This document shows positions 6,406 through 13,325 of a stretch of 64,000 nucleotides of DNA, in pieces. The stretch spans positions 1-64,000 of IMG/VR virus record IMGVR_UViG_3300021440_000003; one strand, written 5' to 3'. Under the pieces are notes generated by a model. That model ran no database searches, was not told where the DNA came from, and saw only the letters and a program-made list of their open reading frames with translations. Every line of letters begins with the position of its first letter. Position 1 is the stretch's first letter. The DNA is from a virus. The translations under genes were made by a program, and so were the position numbers.

Positions 6406-6545
6406 TATGCGGTAAGGGCATAGGTAGACTTACTCATACCTTAGTTTGGCGTAAGGTACCAGATTTATCCATAGTACTACTATTCTTCAGGTCAATTGGC
6501 TCGCAAGTAGAGCAGAGGATATATGGAACTTCACTATCCCTATGA
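6402..6545 (+). CDS. Divergent tetrad-family small protein, B8
   Basis: The product has 47 residues with a hydrophobic centre (IVLLFF). The I/V/L spacing is only partly four (V15, V19, then I24, F28, I32, V36, I40). Stop and start overlap neighbours on both sides by ATGA, and that continuity is the best evidence it is translated. Confidence 0.4.
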   Translation: MICGKGIGRLTHTLVWRKVPDLSIVLLFFRSIGSQVEQRIYGTSLSL

Positions 6546-6670
6546 TGGCATTTTCGGGCGTATATGGACAGGTATCCGTCTAGTTACACCTTACATGGTA
6601 CATTACCACGGGCAAAAACTGGTGCAATACCCCACGGCCGGAAGCGTATGGGCTATAACAAGGAGAGATC
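6546..6670 (+). other. Unresolved stretch of the small-gene array
   Basis: An ATGA overlap at 6542 opens a 13-residue frame with V-Y-G-Q-V that stops at 6583. Reading past this TAG would reach 6658. A competing 55-residue frame runs 6564-6731 without family features. The stretch may be a member broken by a nonsense change. AAGGAG at its end is the ribosome site for 6671. Confidence 0.35.
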
Positions 6671-6829
6671 GTGGCACTTGGTAATCATTCACCAACGCCA
6701 ACAATCGACTCCTTTTGGAGTCGAGTATTAAGGCAGGTAGTGAGGCAAGTCCGTATCCCAAGGCGAAGTCAAGTATACGACCTTGTATCGGACAAGATAT
6801 TCTACGTGATAGCGGCAAAAATTCTATGA
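6671..6829 (+). CDS. Divergent tetrad-family small protein, B10, GTG start
   Basis: The product has 52 residues from a GTG placed five bases after AAGGAG. The second half reads V-L-R-Q-V-V-R-Q-V and later V-Y-D-L-V. Hydrophobic residues fall at 15, 19, 23, 27, 35, 39, 43, 47 and 51, a clear period of four. It ends with ATGA into the next member. Confidence 0.55.
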   Translation: MALGNHSPTPTIDSFWSRVLRQVVRQVRIPRRSQVYDLVSDKIFYVIAAKIL

Positions 6830-6969
6830 CTCTAGGACAAAGCGACAGGGCGTACCTGTCATCCATCTTCTACGGTATTCGTGCAGCCACAACAACATTA
6901 GGCCGCGATCTAATTCAAGTCCCAATCTTCGCTAAATGCTTTCTAGGAGTTAAACATGAAACTAGGTAA
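6826..6969 (+). CDS. Divergent tetrad-family small protein, B11
   Basis: The product has 47 residues, starts M-T-L-G like the member at 1836, and ends K-H-E-T-R. I14, I18, I30, I34 and V42 are in the family phase. AGGAG in its final codons serves the next start, and the two genes overlap by 14 bases. Confidence 0.5.
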   Translation: MTLGQSDRAYLSSIFYGIRAATTTLGRDLIQVPIFAKCFLGVKHETR

Positions 6970-7081
6970 ATACAAACTGCCCATCGAGCTTTCATTCAGT
7001 GACCTACTGTACTGGTGGGAGCCGATGCTAGACTTGTCCCACGACCTGTACCACGCCAGCCTTAAAGGACTCAAGAAGTGA
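6956..7081 (+). CDS. Small protein at end of array, B12
   Basis: The product has 41 residues, starts M-K-L-G-K after AGGAG, is tryptophan-containing and acidic in the middle, with a basic end. Only I10, F14 and L18 fit the four-residue phase, so family membership is uncertain. Its TGA overlaps a GTG start at 7078. Confidence 0.45.
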   Translation: MKLGKYKLPIELSFSDLLYWWEPMLDLSHDLYHASLKGLKK

Positions 7082-7704
7082 GCAACGTATTTCGCCGCCT
7101 GCTGCTTGACCAACTCCAAGGCAGGGGCTATGGCAAGTACGACTTGGAGTGGAACGTACGCTGTGACTACTTCGACACTGACGAGGTGATGGCCTTGGCC
7201 GATGCTGAGAACATCATGGAAATCGACGTGGAACAACTGTGGGACGAGTCTGTCGAATCCGCCCGCGAAAGTATGGACAGTGACGACGGTTATCGGTCCT
7301 ACAGCCCCGCGACAGCAGCCCGCTACGGCTTGCCCTACCACGGCAAGCGCAAGTACAAGCGACATACGGACGAAATGGCCTACTACCCAGCAGGCAAGCC
7401 GGGCTGGATCTTGGTCAAGCCGTACGTTAACAGTCACTTCGACTGCAACTTTGAGCTCCAAGGGCGGCAAGGCAAACACCTTGTCCTGACCGAGTTCGAG
7501 GGCCACGAGTGTACTGACTTGGAGACCTCCATACAGGATGGTGTGGTATCCAACGAGTGGTGCCGCAACTTGCTTGCCATGCTTGAGGAGTGGGATGTAT
7601 GTTTTACGCCACAGAACGCTACTGAGCATGTGAAACACAACATGGTGTTTCGAGTAGAGCAGGACTACCAGCAGATGCTGGAGGAGTGGGAGGAGGCTTG
7701 GTGA
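7078..7704 (+). CDS. Hypothetical protein
   Basis: The product has 208 residues, is strongly acidic with many aromatic residues, and shows no motif I recognise. GTG start overlaps the stop before it (GTGA), and its own stop overlaps a GTG start at 7701. Base composition returns to the GC-rich style of the genome after the A+T-rich small genes. Confidence 0.65.
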   Translation: MSNVFRRLLLDQLQGRGYGKYDLEWNVRCDYFDTDEVMALADAENIMEIDVEQLWDESVESARESMDSDDGYRSYSPATAARYGLPYHGKRKYKRHTDEMAYYPAGKPGWILVKPYVNSHFDCNFELQGRQGKHLVLTEFEGHECTDLETSIQDGVVSNEWCRNLLAMLEEWDVCFTPQNATEHVKHNMVFRVEQDYQQMLEEWEEAW

Positions 7705-7850
7705 GATTAGGCCGACGATCACCACGCGGTACACAGTACGATGTGTACCGAAAGTGTGCGCCCGTACCCATGGACGTGCTCAACAAATCATTTTCCATGC
7801 TATGGACCACGGTACGTGACCACGTATTCAAGAGGATTTTCAGGCAATGA
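7701..7850 (+). CDS. Divergent tetrad-family small protein downstream of the array
   Basis: This 49-residue protein begins M-R-L-G from GTG and ends VRDHVFKRIFRQ. V22, V26, S30, L34, V38, V42 and I46 are in the same phase as residue 10 of the repeat copies, and W35 and D40 also match. GTGA and ATGA overlaps tie it to both neighbours. It shows that the family extends beyond the contiguous array. Confidence 0.55.
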   Translation: MRLGRRSPRGTQYDVYRKCAPVPMDVLNKSFSMLWTTVRDHVFKRIFRQ

Positions 7851-8104
7851 CCACTTCAAAACTCTCTACATTGAGACAGCCCATTGAGCCGCTGCCTGAC
7901 AACTGGGCTTGGAATGACGGGTTCCCCACCTTGACAGCAGTTGCTGCGTTTTTTGTAGCATGTTTCACAGTTTACTGTCTATGCGAATTGGCAGCAAAGC
8001 GTGTCCAACGCTTGTTTCGTGGTACAGTCCCACACCCAGAGCAAGTGAAGATACTGTTGAACAAGGCTAACCGAGACGTGCGACGGAGACCCAGATGTCT
8101 GTAA
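7847..8104 (+). CDS. Small single-span membrane protein
   Basis: The product has 85 residues with one hydrophobic segment at about 28-50 (TAVAAFFVACFTVYCLCELA) followed by a basic tail, so probably N-out/C-in in the inner membrane. It starts by ATGA overlap. Function unknown. Confidence 0.65.
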   Translation: MTTSKLSTLRQPIEPLPDNWAWNDGFPTLTAVAAFFVACFTVYCLCELAAKRVQRLFRGTVPHPEQVKILLNKANRDVRRRPRCL

Positions 8105-8316
8105 CCCTGTACGGAGTACCTGACCCAGACCCTGCGCTGCTTGACGCGGTGACTGAGTGGCTGGGTGACAGGGACGCCACGATACTGTGCCACCAGCGCA
8201 CACCAATCGACGCCAGACCTTGCCAGTACCCCGGCCGCTTGCGATACGAGCTTGTCATCAACGGAACTGCGTATGCGGCGTACCAAGAACGTACCGGAAA
8301 GATAACCCTGCCATGA
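8095..8316 (+). CDS. Hypothetical small protein
   Basis: The product has 73 soluble residues. The N-terminal half is acidic (DPDPALLDAVTEWLGDRD). It overlaps the membrane protein before it by 10 bases and the gene after it by ATGA. No motif recognised. Confidence 0.6.
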   Translation: MSVTLYGVPDPDPALLDAVTEWLGDRDATILCHQRTPIDARPCQYPGRLRYELVINGTAYAAYQERTGKITLP

Positions 8317-8654
8317 CGGAAATTCAAATAACGGTGCTCACGGAGCTGGCCAAAGGCCCGCAGCTCATGAGCCACCTCGACACACTTGGCGAGCGCCAAG
8401 CGCAAGGCCGACAGGCTGCGACCTACCTTGTCAAGCACCGATTCGCCGAGTTCATCGGCCAGAGCGTGCTAATCACCGCGAGCGGACGCAACCACTTGGC
8501 CAAGATCAATGGTGACCCCGACTTTGCTGTGGCCCAGCCGCGCCAGGTGTTCCACACCGGGCAGTATGTGCCCAAGGCATGGCATACGAGGGAGGGTTCG
8601 CAGCAAGCGGGCCAGCTCCCCAGCTTGCTCTTTGGAAAGCAACATGCAGCCTAA
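8313..8654 (+). CDS. Possible winged-helix protein
   Basis: The product has 113 residues. The first 65 look like a winged helix: helix QITVLTELAKG, helix around 25-40, then LITASGRNHLAK resembling a wing and final helix. This suggests a DNA-binding or regulatory role but is only pattern-level evidence. The C-terminal tail is unstructured-looking. ATGA overlap gives the start. Confidence 0.5.
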   Translation: MTEIQITVLTELAKGPQLMSHLDTLGERQAQGRQAATYLVKHRFAEFIGQSVLITASGRNHLAKINGDPDFAVAQPRQVFHTGQYVPKAWHTREGSQQAGQLPSLLFGKQHAA

Positions 8655-8832
8655 CCCCATCACCTTGCCTGTCAAGCAAGACAGGTGCCTCGGATACCAG
8701 TGCGCTGTGACCAGCCAGTGCGCCCGGTTCTCGTTTCACATCTGGCAAACCTTCGGACCCAAGACCAAGCAAGTTGCGCGGTACTGTGGCCCGGAACCCA
8801 AACCAACCCCCATCCTTCTGGAGAAAACATGA
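8644..8832 (+). CDS. Small cysteine-containing protein
   Basis: The product has 62 residues with four cysteines (C-x4-C-x6-C and a later C) that could bind a metal. It overlaps both neighbours, the next by ATGA. Function unknown. Confidence 0.55.
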   Translation: MQPNPITLPVKQDRCLGYQCAVTSQCARFSFHIWQTFGPKTKQVARYCGPEPKPTPILLEKT

Positions 8833-9041
8833 CCTTCACCGTTTCCTACGACCGCCCCCTGCCCGCAGCCCGTACCCGCTCGCCCATGACCGCCGCCTTG
8901 ATGGAGATGCGTGTCGGCGGCAGCATTTCGCCCCTGACCAAATCTCAAGCCGCCAACGCGACTGCCTTCCTGCGCAAGCTCGGCGGCAAGGGCGCGATGC
9001 ACAAGGAAGGCGACACCTACACCGTGTTCAAGACCGCTTGA
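8829..9041 (+). CDS. Hypothetical small protein
   Basis: The product has 70 basic residues. The C-terminal half (QAANATAFLRKLGGKGAMHK) looks helix-turn-helix-like but is too short to name. ATGA overlap at its start, TTGA overlap at its end. Confidence 0.55.
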   Translation: MTFTVSYDRPLPAARTRSPMTAALMEMRVGGSISPLTKSQAANATAFLRKLGGKGAMHKEGDTYTVFKTA

Positions 9042-9349
9042 GCGATCGAGTAGTCGCCCTCTACAGGTTGTGGAACGAGGCGCACCGCGCCTTGTCCACG
9101 GGGGCAACCCTGCCTGTGGTGTGCGACGATCAACTGGTGCGCAGGACCTGGGCAGAGCTCCTGCCCGGCCTGATGCAGCAACCCGAGGTGCAAAATGCTG
9201 TGCTGGCCAGCTTGACCCCGCACCTGCGCCTCGCCCTAGCCGAAGCATACATGCTGGCACATGCTGCCCGTGTTGTCGAAAAAGGAACCCACCATGAAGA
9301 TCAAGATGTTGACGGCAGCCCGCCGTCTTTTCAATTCCCCCTACGTTAG
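9038..9349 (+). CDS. Hypothetical protein, TTG start
   Basis: The product has 103 residues. The start TTG is chosen because TTGA overlaps the previous stop, a device seen also at 9942, 22793 and 39249. Residues 1-80 form a convincing helical protein; the final 20 overlap the next gene and are proline-rich. No family recognised. Confidence 0.5.
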   Translation: MSDRVVALYRLWNEAHRALSTGATLPVVCDDQLVRRTWAELLPGLMQQPEVQNAVLASLTPHLRLALAEAYMLAHAARVVEKGTHHEDQDVDGSPPSFQFPLR

Positions 9350-9449
9350 CCCTGAGATCAACCGAGCCAACCAGCGAAAGTGGGTCCGCTCCGTGCGCGA
9401 CCTTGGAGACAAGTGGTTGCTTGCCAAGTACCAAGGGAGGACCGCTTGA
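9294..9449 (+). CDS. Small basic protein
   Basis: The product has 51 residues and many R and K. It has a good ribosome site (AAAGGAACCCACC) and overlaps the preceding gene by 56 bases in another frame. TGATG links it to the next gene. Unknown function. Confidence 0.55.
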   Translation: MKIKMLTAARRLFNSPYVSPEINRANQRKWVRSVRDLGDKWLLAKYQGRTA

Positions 9450-9808
9450 TGGGCCACTACAGCGACTCGGAGCTGGTGGGCGTGGCCTTGGCCTCCATGA
9501 AGGCCACAGGCGTGCGCATCGTCAACCAGCTGGACCCGTCCAGTGACGAGGACGAACGACTGCTGGATGTGGCGCTGGATGAGCTTGAAAACTTCATCCA
9601 CGCGAACCACGTGACGTACGGTCCTCTTTACGAGGCCCCGCACCAGGCCATCATGGACGCCATTACCTTGGGCGGCTTTGTGGCCTGCCCTACAGCGCAG
9701 ACAGCCAAAGACTTGTTTGCGATTTTCAACATCCACGGCGAGACGTATGCCAGCGGGCTGTACGCCGAGATGTATCTCGACGGGCACCTCGTGGGAGAGA
9801 ACACATGA
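9449..9808 (+). CDS. Hypothetical acidic protein
   Basis: The product has 119 acidic residues with no recognised motif. A stretch around 25-45 (PSSDEDERLLDVALDELE) is highly acidic. It overlaps neighbours by TGATG and ATGA, so translation is probably coupled to theirs. Confidence 0.6.
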   Translation: MGHYSDSELVGVALASMKATGVRIVNQLDPSSDEDERLLDVALDELENFIHANHVTYGPLYEAPHQAIMDAITLGGFVACPTAQTAKDLFAIFNIHGETYASGLYAEMYLDGHLVGENT

Positions 9809-9945
9809 ACAACTCCGGCATCACCACCGCCGCCATCGTCCTGCTCATTGCGACAGCGGTGGCGAGCTACCTGGCTCTCCTGCTTGCCATCGACATGACG
9901 ATTGACCTGTACCACAAGTTGACTTCAAAGAAGGACCCGAATTGA
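9805..9945 (+). CDS. Small single-span membrane protein
   Basis: The product has 46 residues with a hydrophobic segment at about 7-29 and a basic tail KLTSKKDPN. It precedes another short membrane protein and lies upstream of a lipoprotein, which suggests a small envelope-directed group. Confidence 0.6.
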   Translation: MNNSGITTAAIVLLIATAVASYLALLLAIDMTIDLYHKLTSKKDPN

Positions 9946-10112
9946 CCTACATCCTTGCGGCACTGGCCGCCATCTTCGCCGTGGCCGCGTACCTGTGCAT
10001 GCTCACCAGCATGACTGGCACTCAGAGCAAGTTGAAAACCACAGCCGCCTTGGCTTGTGTGGCAGGTTCCTTCGCTTGCGCGGTAACACTTGCTTGGAGG
10101 GTACTGGCATGA
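9942..10112 (+). CDS. Small two-span membrane protein, TTG start
   Basis: The product has 56 residues with two hydrophobic segments (about 3-22 and 34-52) around a short polar loop with K30 and K32. TTGA overlap marks the start, and it ends in ATGA with the next gene. Function unknown. Confidence 0.55.
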   Translation: MTYILAALAAIFAVAAYLCMLTSMTGTQSKLKTTAALACVAGSFACAVTLAWRVLA

Positions 10113-10732
10113 CCGAGATCACGATTGACAAAGCAGTGCTGGAGCAGACGCTTGATGCGCTGGAGAGCGTAGAAGCTCTGATTGAATACCAGTACACCGG
10201 AACGCGCGACGGTATGTCCTATCTGCAAAACACAACAGATGATGCACAGGAGGCGCTGATCACCCTCCGCACCGCCATAGAGCAGGCGGCGCATGGCCCC
10301 TGTGACGGGGGCGAAATTTGCCTTGGTTGCTCTCCGCGAAATCCAGACGGTAGCTGCCCAGATGCGCCACGCACGCCGCAAGAGTGCGTGGCCGCAAGCG
10401 CCGCCATTGAGCGCAACGCCATCGAGCAAGCTGAGGTGTTCCAGCCACTTGCAACTGTGTGGAGATGGGTCGCCATCAAAGACGGAAAAGCCATCTACCA
10501 GTACAGCGACAAAGGCTATCCGCACTTGTTCCGTCACAGTGCCGTGCAGTTGCCGACTGAGGTGGATACAGCCAAGCCGCTGACGGATGAGCAAGACCTG
10601 TTCGAGCAGCATATCCGTGCTTGCACAGTACACCACGAAGCCGCGCTACGAAAAGATGAGCACGGTCGATACAGCATGTGGATGACCAAGTTGCGCTGGG
10701 CGACTTGGCAAGAAGCTAGGAGAACGAAATGA
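10109..10732 (+). CDS. Hypothetical protein
   Basis: The product has 207 residues. The N-terminal 60 residues look helical. A cysteine cluster (CDGGEICLGC, then C-P) at about 65-85 could bind metal. The C-terminal half contains VWRWVAIKDGKAIYQY and is probably a separate small domain. It is coupled by ATGA to both neighbours. Confidence 0.6.
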   Translation: MTEITIDKAVLEQTLDALESVEALIEYQYTGTRDGMSYLQNTTDDAQEALITLRTAIEQAAHGPCDGGEICLGCSPRNPDGSCPDAPRTPQECVAASAAIERNAIEQAEVFQPLATVWRWVAIKDGKAIYQYSDKGYPHLFRHSAVQLPTEVDTAKPLTDEQDLFEQHIRACTVHHEAALRKDEHGRYSMWMTKLRWATWQEARRTK

Positions 10733-10965
10733 AGATAGCAACGCTACTGCTAACCGTAGCCCTTGCTGGCTGCGAAGTTGATTCAACAAAGGTAGATCAA
10801 TGTATGCGCCGGGAGATTTTCAACGAGTGCTTGAAAACAATACCCGCAGGGCCGACTAAGGCACACTACAACGACTGGAGCGAAGTCGTCGGCAAGTGCG
10901 AGGATGCCGCGTACTACCAAAGCTTGCGAAAAACAACGCAGATAAAACCGGAGTGCAGAACTTGA
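10729..10965 (+). CDS. Small lipoprotein
   Basis: The product has 78 residues. The signal peptide MKIATLLLTVALAGC ends in a lipobox LAGC, so the mature protein would start at C15 as a lipid-anchored periplasmic protein. Four further cysteines may form disulfides. Phage lipoproteins of this size often act in superinfection exclusion, but nothing here proves that role. It is the last intact gene before the IS605-like insertion. Confidence 0.7.
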   Translation: MKIATLLLTVALAGCEVDSTKVDQCMRREIFNECLKTIPAGPTKAHYNDWSEVVGKCEDAAYYQSLRKTTQIKPECRT

Positions 10966-10979
10966 ACACCAAGGTCAAT

Positions 10980-10997
10980 CCTCCCCTTAAAGGGAGG
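10980..10997 (+). other. Left-end hairpin of the IS605-like element
   Basis: CCTCCC and GGGAGG pair around CTTAAA. Position just inside the presumed left edge fits an IS200/IS605 subterminal hairpin. It could also be a terminator for the lipoprotein gene, but no U-run follows on the plus strand. Confidence 0.5.
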
Positions 10998-11045
10998 TAA
11001 AAAAATACTTCACGCACAACGCAAATATGTTGTATGATTTGGCAC

Positions 11046-11183
11046 ATGGACAAGATGATTCGCACCAACTACTACTTCCCGCGCCAGATGCTAGACGCGC
11101 TCAAAGCCGCAGCGGAGAAGCACGGGTTGCCAATCAGCGAGCTCATTCGCCGTGCAATCACGGAGTGGCTAAAATGCAACTGA
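11046..11183 (+). CDS. Ribbon-helix-helix (CopG/Arc-like) protein
   Basis: The product has 45 residues: a short beta strand (MIRTNYYF) followed by helices QMLDALKAAAEKHG and ISELIRRAITEWL, the classic RHH layout. These proteins bind DNA as dimers and usually repress their own operon. It overlaps tnpB by 10 bases and has a -10-like TATGAT at 11033-11038, so it probably controls tnpB expression. Confidence 0.65.
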   Translation: MDKMIRTNYYFPRQMLDALKAAAEKHGLPISELIRRAITEWLKCN

Positions 11184-12210
11184 CCTACAAGTTCCGTTTA
11201 CGTGATACCTGCGACAGTGAACTTCGCAGGCAAGCCCGCTCCGTCAACCTTGTTTGGAATTACTGCAACGAACGCCAGAAGGAAGCCGTCAACAAGGGAC
11301 GCAAATGGCCCAGCAAGTACGACTTGCAAAAGTTGACAGCAGGAAGCTCGAAAGAACTTGACATACACGCGCACACCATTCAGGGTGTTTGCCGCAAGTA
11401 CGACGACAGCCGTAGGACACACAAGAAAGCCTCCCTGCGCTGGCGTAGCAACAAGAAGTCGCTCGGTTGGGTGCCATTCAACCAAGGCACCGTAAGGTAC
11501 AGCAATGGGTCGTTCTGGTTCCGTGGGCGCGAATACAAGGCATGGGTCAGCCGCGACCTCCAAGAAGGTAAGACGTTTGGGGCTGGTTCGTTTAATCAAG
11601 ACTCTCAGGGTCGTTGGTATATCAACCTGCCCGTAAAAGTCGAATGCTTGCAAACCGCACAAGGCGACGCCATTGGGGTTGACCTTGGTCTAAAGGAATT
11701 GGCTGCAATCAGCAACGGAAGCAAGATTGAGCACCCTACTCACTACCGCCGCATGGAGCAGCGCATTGCCACGGCTCAGCGAGCAAAGAAAAAGAAGCAA
11801 GTCAAAAAGTTGCATGTCAAGGTAAAAACCAACGCAATGACTTCTTGCACAAAGAATCAACCAAGCTGGTAAAGCAGCATGGTGCGATATTCGTCGGCAA
11901 CGTAAAGCCATCCGCCATCGCCAAAACCCGCATGAGTAAATCAGCACTCGATGCTGGTTGGGCAATGTTTAAGCAGAAACTTCAGTACAAAGCCATTAGG
12001 CATGGAGTTATGTTTGCGGAGGTCAACGAAGCCTATTCAACCCAGACCTGTTCTTCATGCGGAAGCGTGGAGGGGCCGAAAGGTGTCGCAGGCCTTGGAA
12101 TAAGGCGATGGACGTGTAGTTGTGGCGCGGAACATGACCGCGACACAAACGCTGCACAGAACATTGCCCGCAAAGGACTATTTGCGCTTGCAGAAGGAGC
12201 CTCAGCATGA
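11174..12210 (+). pseudogene. tnpB: TnpB-like RNA-guided nuclease gene, one-base frameshift
   Basis: Frame one gives residues from MQLTYKFRL to the RuvC-I motif IGVDLGLKEL and stops at 11872. The rest, ending with a zinc ribbon (CSSCG and CSC) and RuvC-III HDRDTNAA, is in the -1 frame from about 11825 to 12210. A shortage of one A at GGTAAAAACC joins the halves exactly. Where canonical TnpB has the RuvC-II glutamate, this protein has FVGNVKPSAI. A glutamate in EVNEAYST just before the zinc ribbon could substitute. It is dead, expressed by slippage on the A-run, or catalytically rearranged. Confidence 0.75.
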
Positions 12211-12230
12211 GCACAGATTCTCAAAAGAAT

Positions 12231-12250
12231 CCCCGTGCCTTAGCGCGGGG
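12231..12250 (+). ncRNA. Right-end hairpin, probable omega-RNA scaffold end
   Basis: CCCCGTGC and GCGCGGGG form an 8-bp stem (one G-U pair) with loop CTTA, followed by AGTAGTCAA. In TnpB elements the guide RNA scaffold ends at this position and the guide is read from flanking DNA, which would start at about 12260. The RNA itself is inferred. Confidence 0.5.
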
Positions 12251-12259
12251 AGTAGTCAA

Positions 12260-12310
12260 TGGACTTGGTACTGGCCTGAGAACGCTCGGGTGGAAAGGCG
12301 TGCGCCGTGA
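12260..12310 (+). other. Remnant of a phage gene cut by the IS605-like insertion
   Basis: An open frame ending WTWYWPENARVERRAP and a TGA at 12308-12310 joins the next gene by GTGA, as real genes do here. Its beginning is missing. A TTG at 10962, overlapping the lipoprotein stop as TTGA, may be the original start on the other side of the element. The frames do not join exactly with the boundaries I chose, so this is tentative. Confidence 0.4.
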
Positions 12311-12522
12311 GCAAGACACTTTGGAAGTGGGAGCAGAACGGCAACGGCGGCGAGAACGGCACAGCCACCTACTTCCCCGGAACCGTTTACGAGATCAGCG
12401 TGCAACTACCCACGTTCATCGAGGCGAACCACCTCTACGGTTGCATCGCTGCGACAATCCGCGACGAGCGACTTGCTGCGAGGGGTGAGCTGCTTGCTCA
12501 GATCGGGAGGTTGAAGCCATGA
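12307..12522 (+). CDS. Hypothetical small protein
   Basis: The product has 71 residues from GTG. A beta-rich part (TATYFPGTVYEISVQLPTF) is followed by a helical end. It lies between two transposons and overlaps the next gene by ATGA. Function unknown. Confidence 0.6.
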   Translation: MSKTLWKWEQNGNGGENGTATYFPGTVYEISVQLPTFIEANHLYGCIAATIRDERLAARGELLAQIGRLKP

Positions 12523-12676
12523 GCGACAATCTACACCCCACCGAGCAGGTCACCACGCTCTACGACCCGCTCACTAACCCACCGCCCAAAGGGGTGAGCT
12601 TGCTGCTCATCAACGAGGGCGGCGTGCTTATCATCGGCCAGTGGTACGAAGGTGCACTGGCCTGGGGCTGAAAACA

Positions 12677-12708
12677 GTTAGTAGAAATCTAACAAAGTCT
12701 GCTACAAT
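12677..12708 (+). promoter_or_regulatory. Promoter and inverted repeat of IS607 left end
   Basis: TACAAT at 12703-12708 is a good -10 just before the tnpA ATG at 12717. GTTAG/CTAAC at 12677-12693 forms a small inverted repeat that may bind the TnpA head domain. The -35 is weak. Confidence 0.45.
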
Positions 12709-12716
12709 CGGCTCCT

Positions 12717-13322
12717 ATGGAAAAAAGATTAGTCAAAATTGGTGAAGCGGCAGCGCTGTTGGGCGTGGCCGTCAGCACTATGCGCAAGTGGGAATCCACG
12801 GGTGAGTTGTTGCCAGACCGCAAGACGGCCGGTGGCACGCGCTACTACGACCCTGCGAAACTTGCCGGGCTTGGCGACGCGGATGCACCGACCGTGGGCT
12901 ACGCCAGAGTCAGCCGCCACGACCAGAAAGAAGACCTGGAGCGCCAGCACGCCATGCTAGAAGCATATTGCGCAGCCAAAGGTTGGCGCAGTGAGGTCAT
13001 CAAAGACCTTGGCTCCGGCATGAACTACCGCAAGAAGGGGTTGAACCAGCTGCTAGAAATGATTTTGCGCAAGCAAATGAAACGCCTGGTTATCACGCAC
13101 AAAGACCGGTTGCTTCGTTTTGGTAGTGAGTTGGTGTTTGCGTTGTGCGCCCACCAGCAAATCGAAATAATCATCATCCACAAAGGCGACGAGCCTTCGT
13201 TTGAAGAAGACTTGGCCAAGGATGTACTGGAAATCATCACCGTGTTCTCAGCCCGCCTGTACGGAAGTCGCAGCAAAAAGAACAAACAACTGATGGATGC
13301 GCTCAGCGCCGCTGTAAAGTAA
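12717..13322 (+). CDS. tnpA: IS607 TnpA serine recombinase
   Basis: The product has 201 residues. The N-terminal MerR-type helix-turn-helix (IGEAAALLGVAVSTMRKWE) is followed by a resolvase/invertase domain with nucleophile motif YARVSRHDQ and a C-terminal helical part. It cuts and rejoins DNA through a phosphoserine link. Length and order are normal for IS607 and no damage is visible, so the element may be mobile. Confidence 0.9.
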   Translation: MEKRLVKIGEAAALLGVAVSTMRKWESTGELLPDRKTAGGTRYYDPAKLAGLGDADAPTVGYARVSRHDQKEDLERQHAMLEAYCAAKGWRSEVIKDLGSGMNYRKKGLNQLLEMILRKQMKRLVITHKDRLLRFGSELVFALCAHQQIEIIIIHKGDEPSFEEDLAKDVLEIITVFSARLYGSRSKKNKQLMDALSAAVK

Positions 13323-13325
13323 ATC

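Larger units (their letters stand above)
10979..12259 (+). mobile_element. IS605-like element carrying TnpB without TnpA
   Basis: A left-end hairpin at 10980-10997, a small ribbon-helix-helix gene, a frameshifted tnpB and a right-end hairpin at 12231-12250 make up the unit. TCAA precedes the left end (10975-10978) and closes the right end (12256-12259), as expected for IS200/IS605 single-strand cleavage. The left edge is less certain than the right. There is no TnpA, so movement would need one in trans. Confidence 0.7.

Noticed and set aside
12207-12488. 93-residue arginine-rich ORF
   Set aside because: It starts inside the IS605-like right end and overlaps the better gene at 12307 in another frame; composition is that of a shadow.
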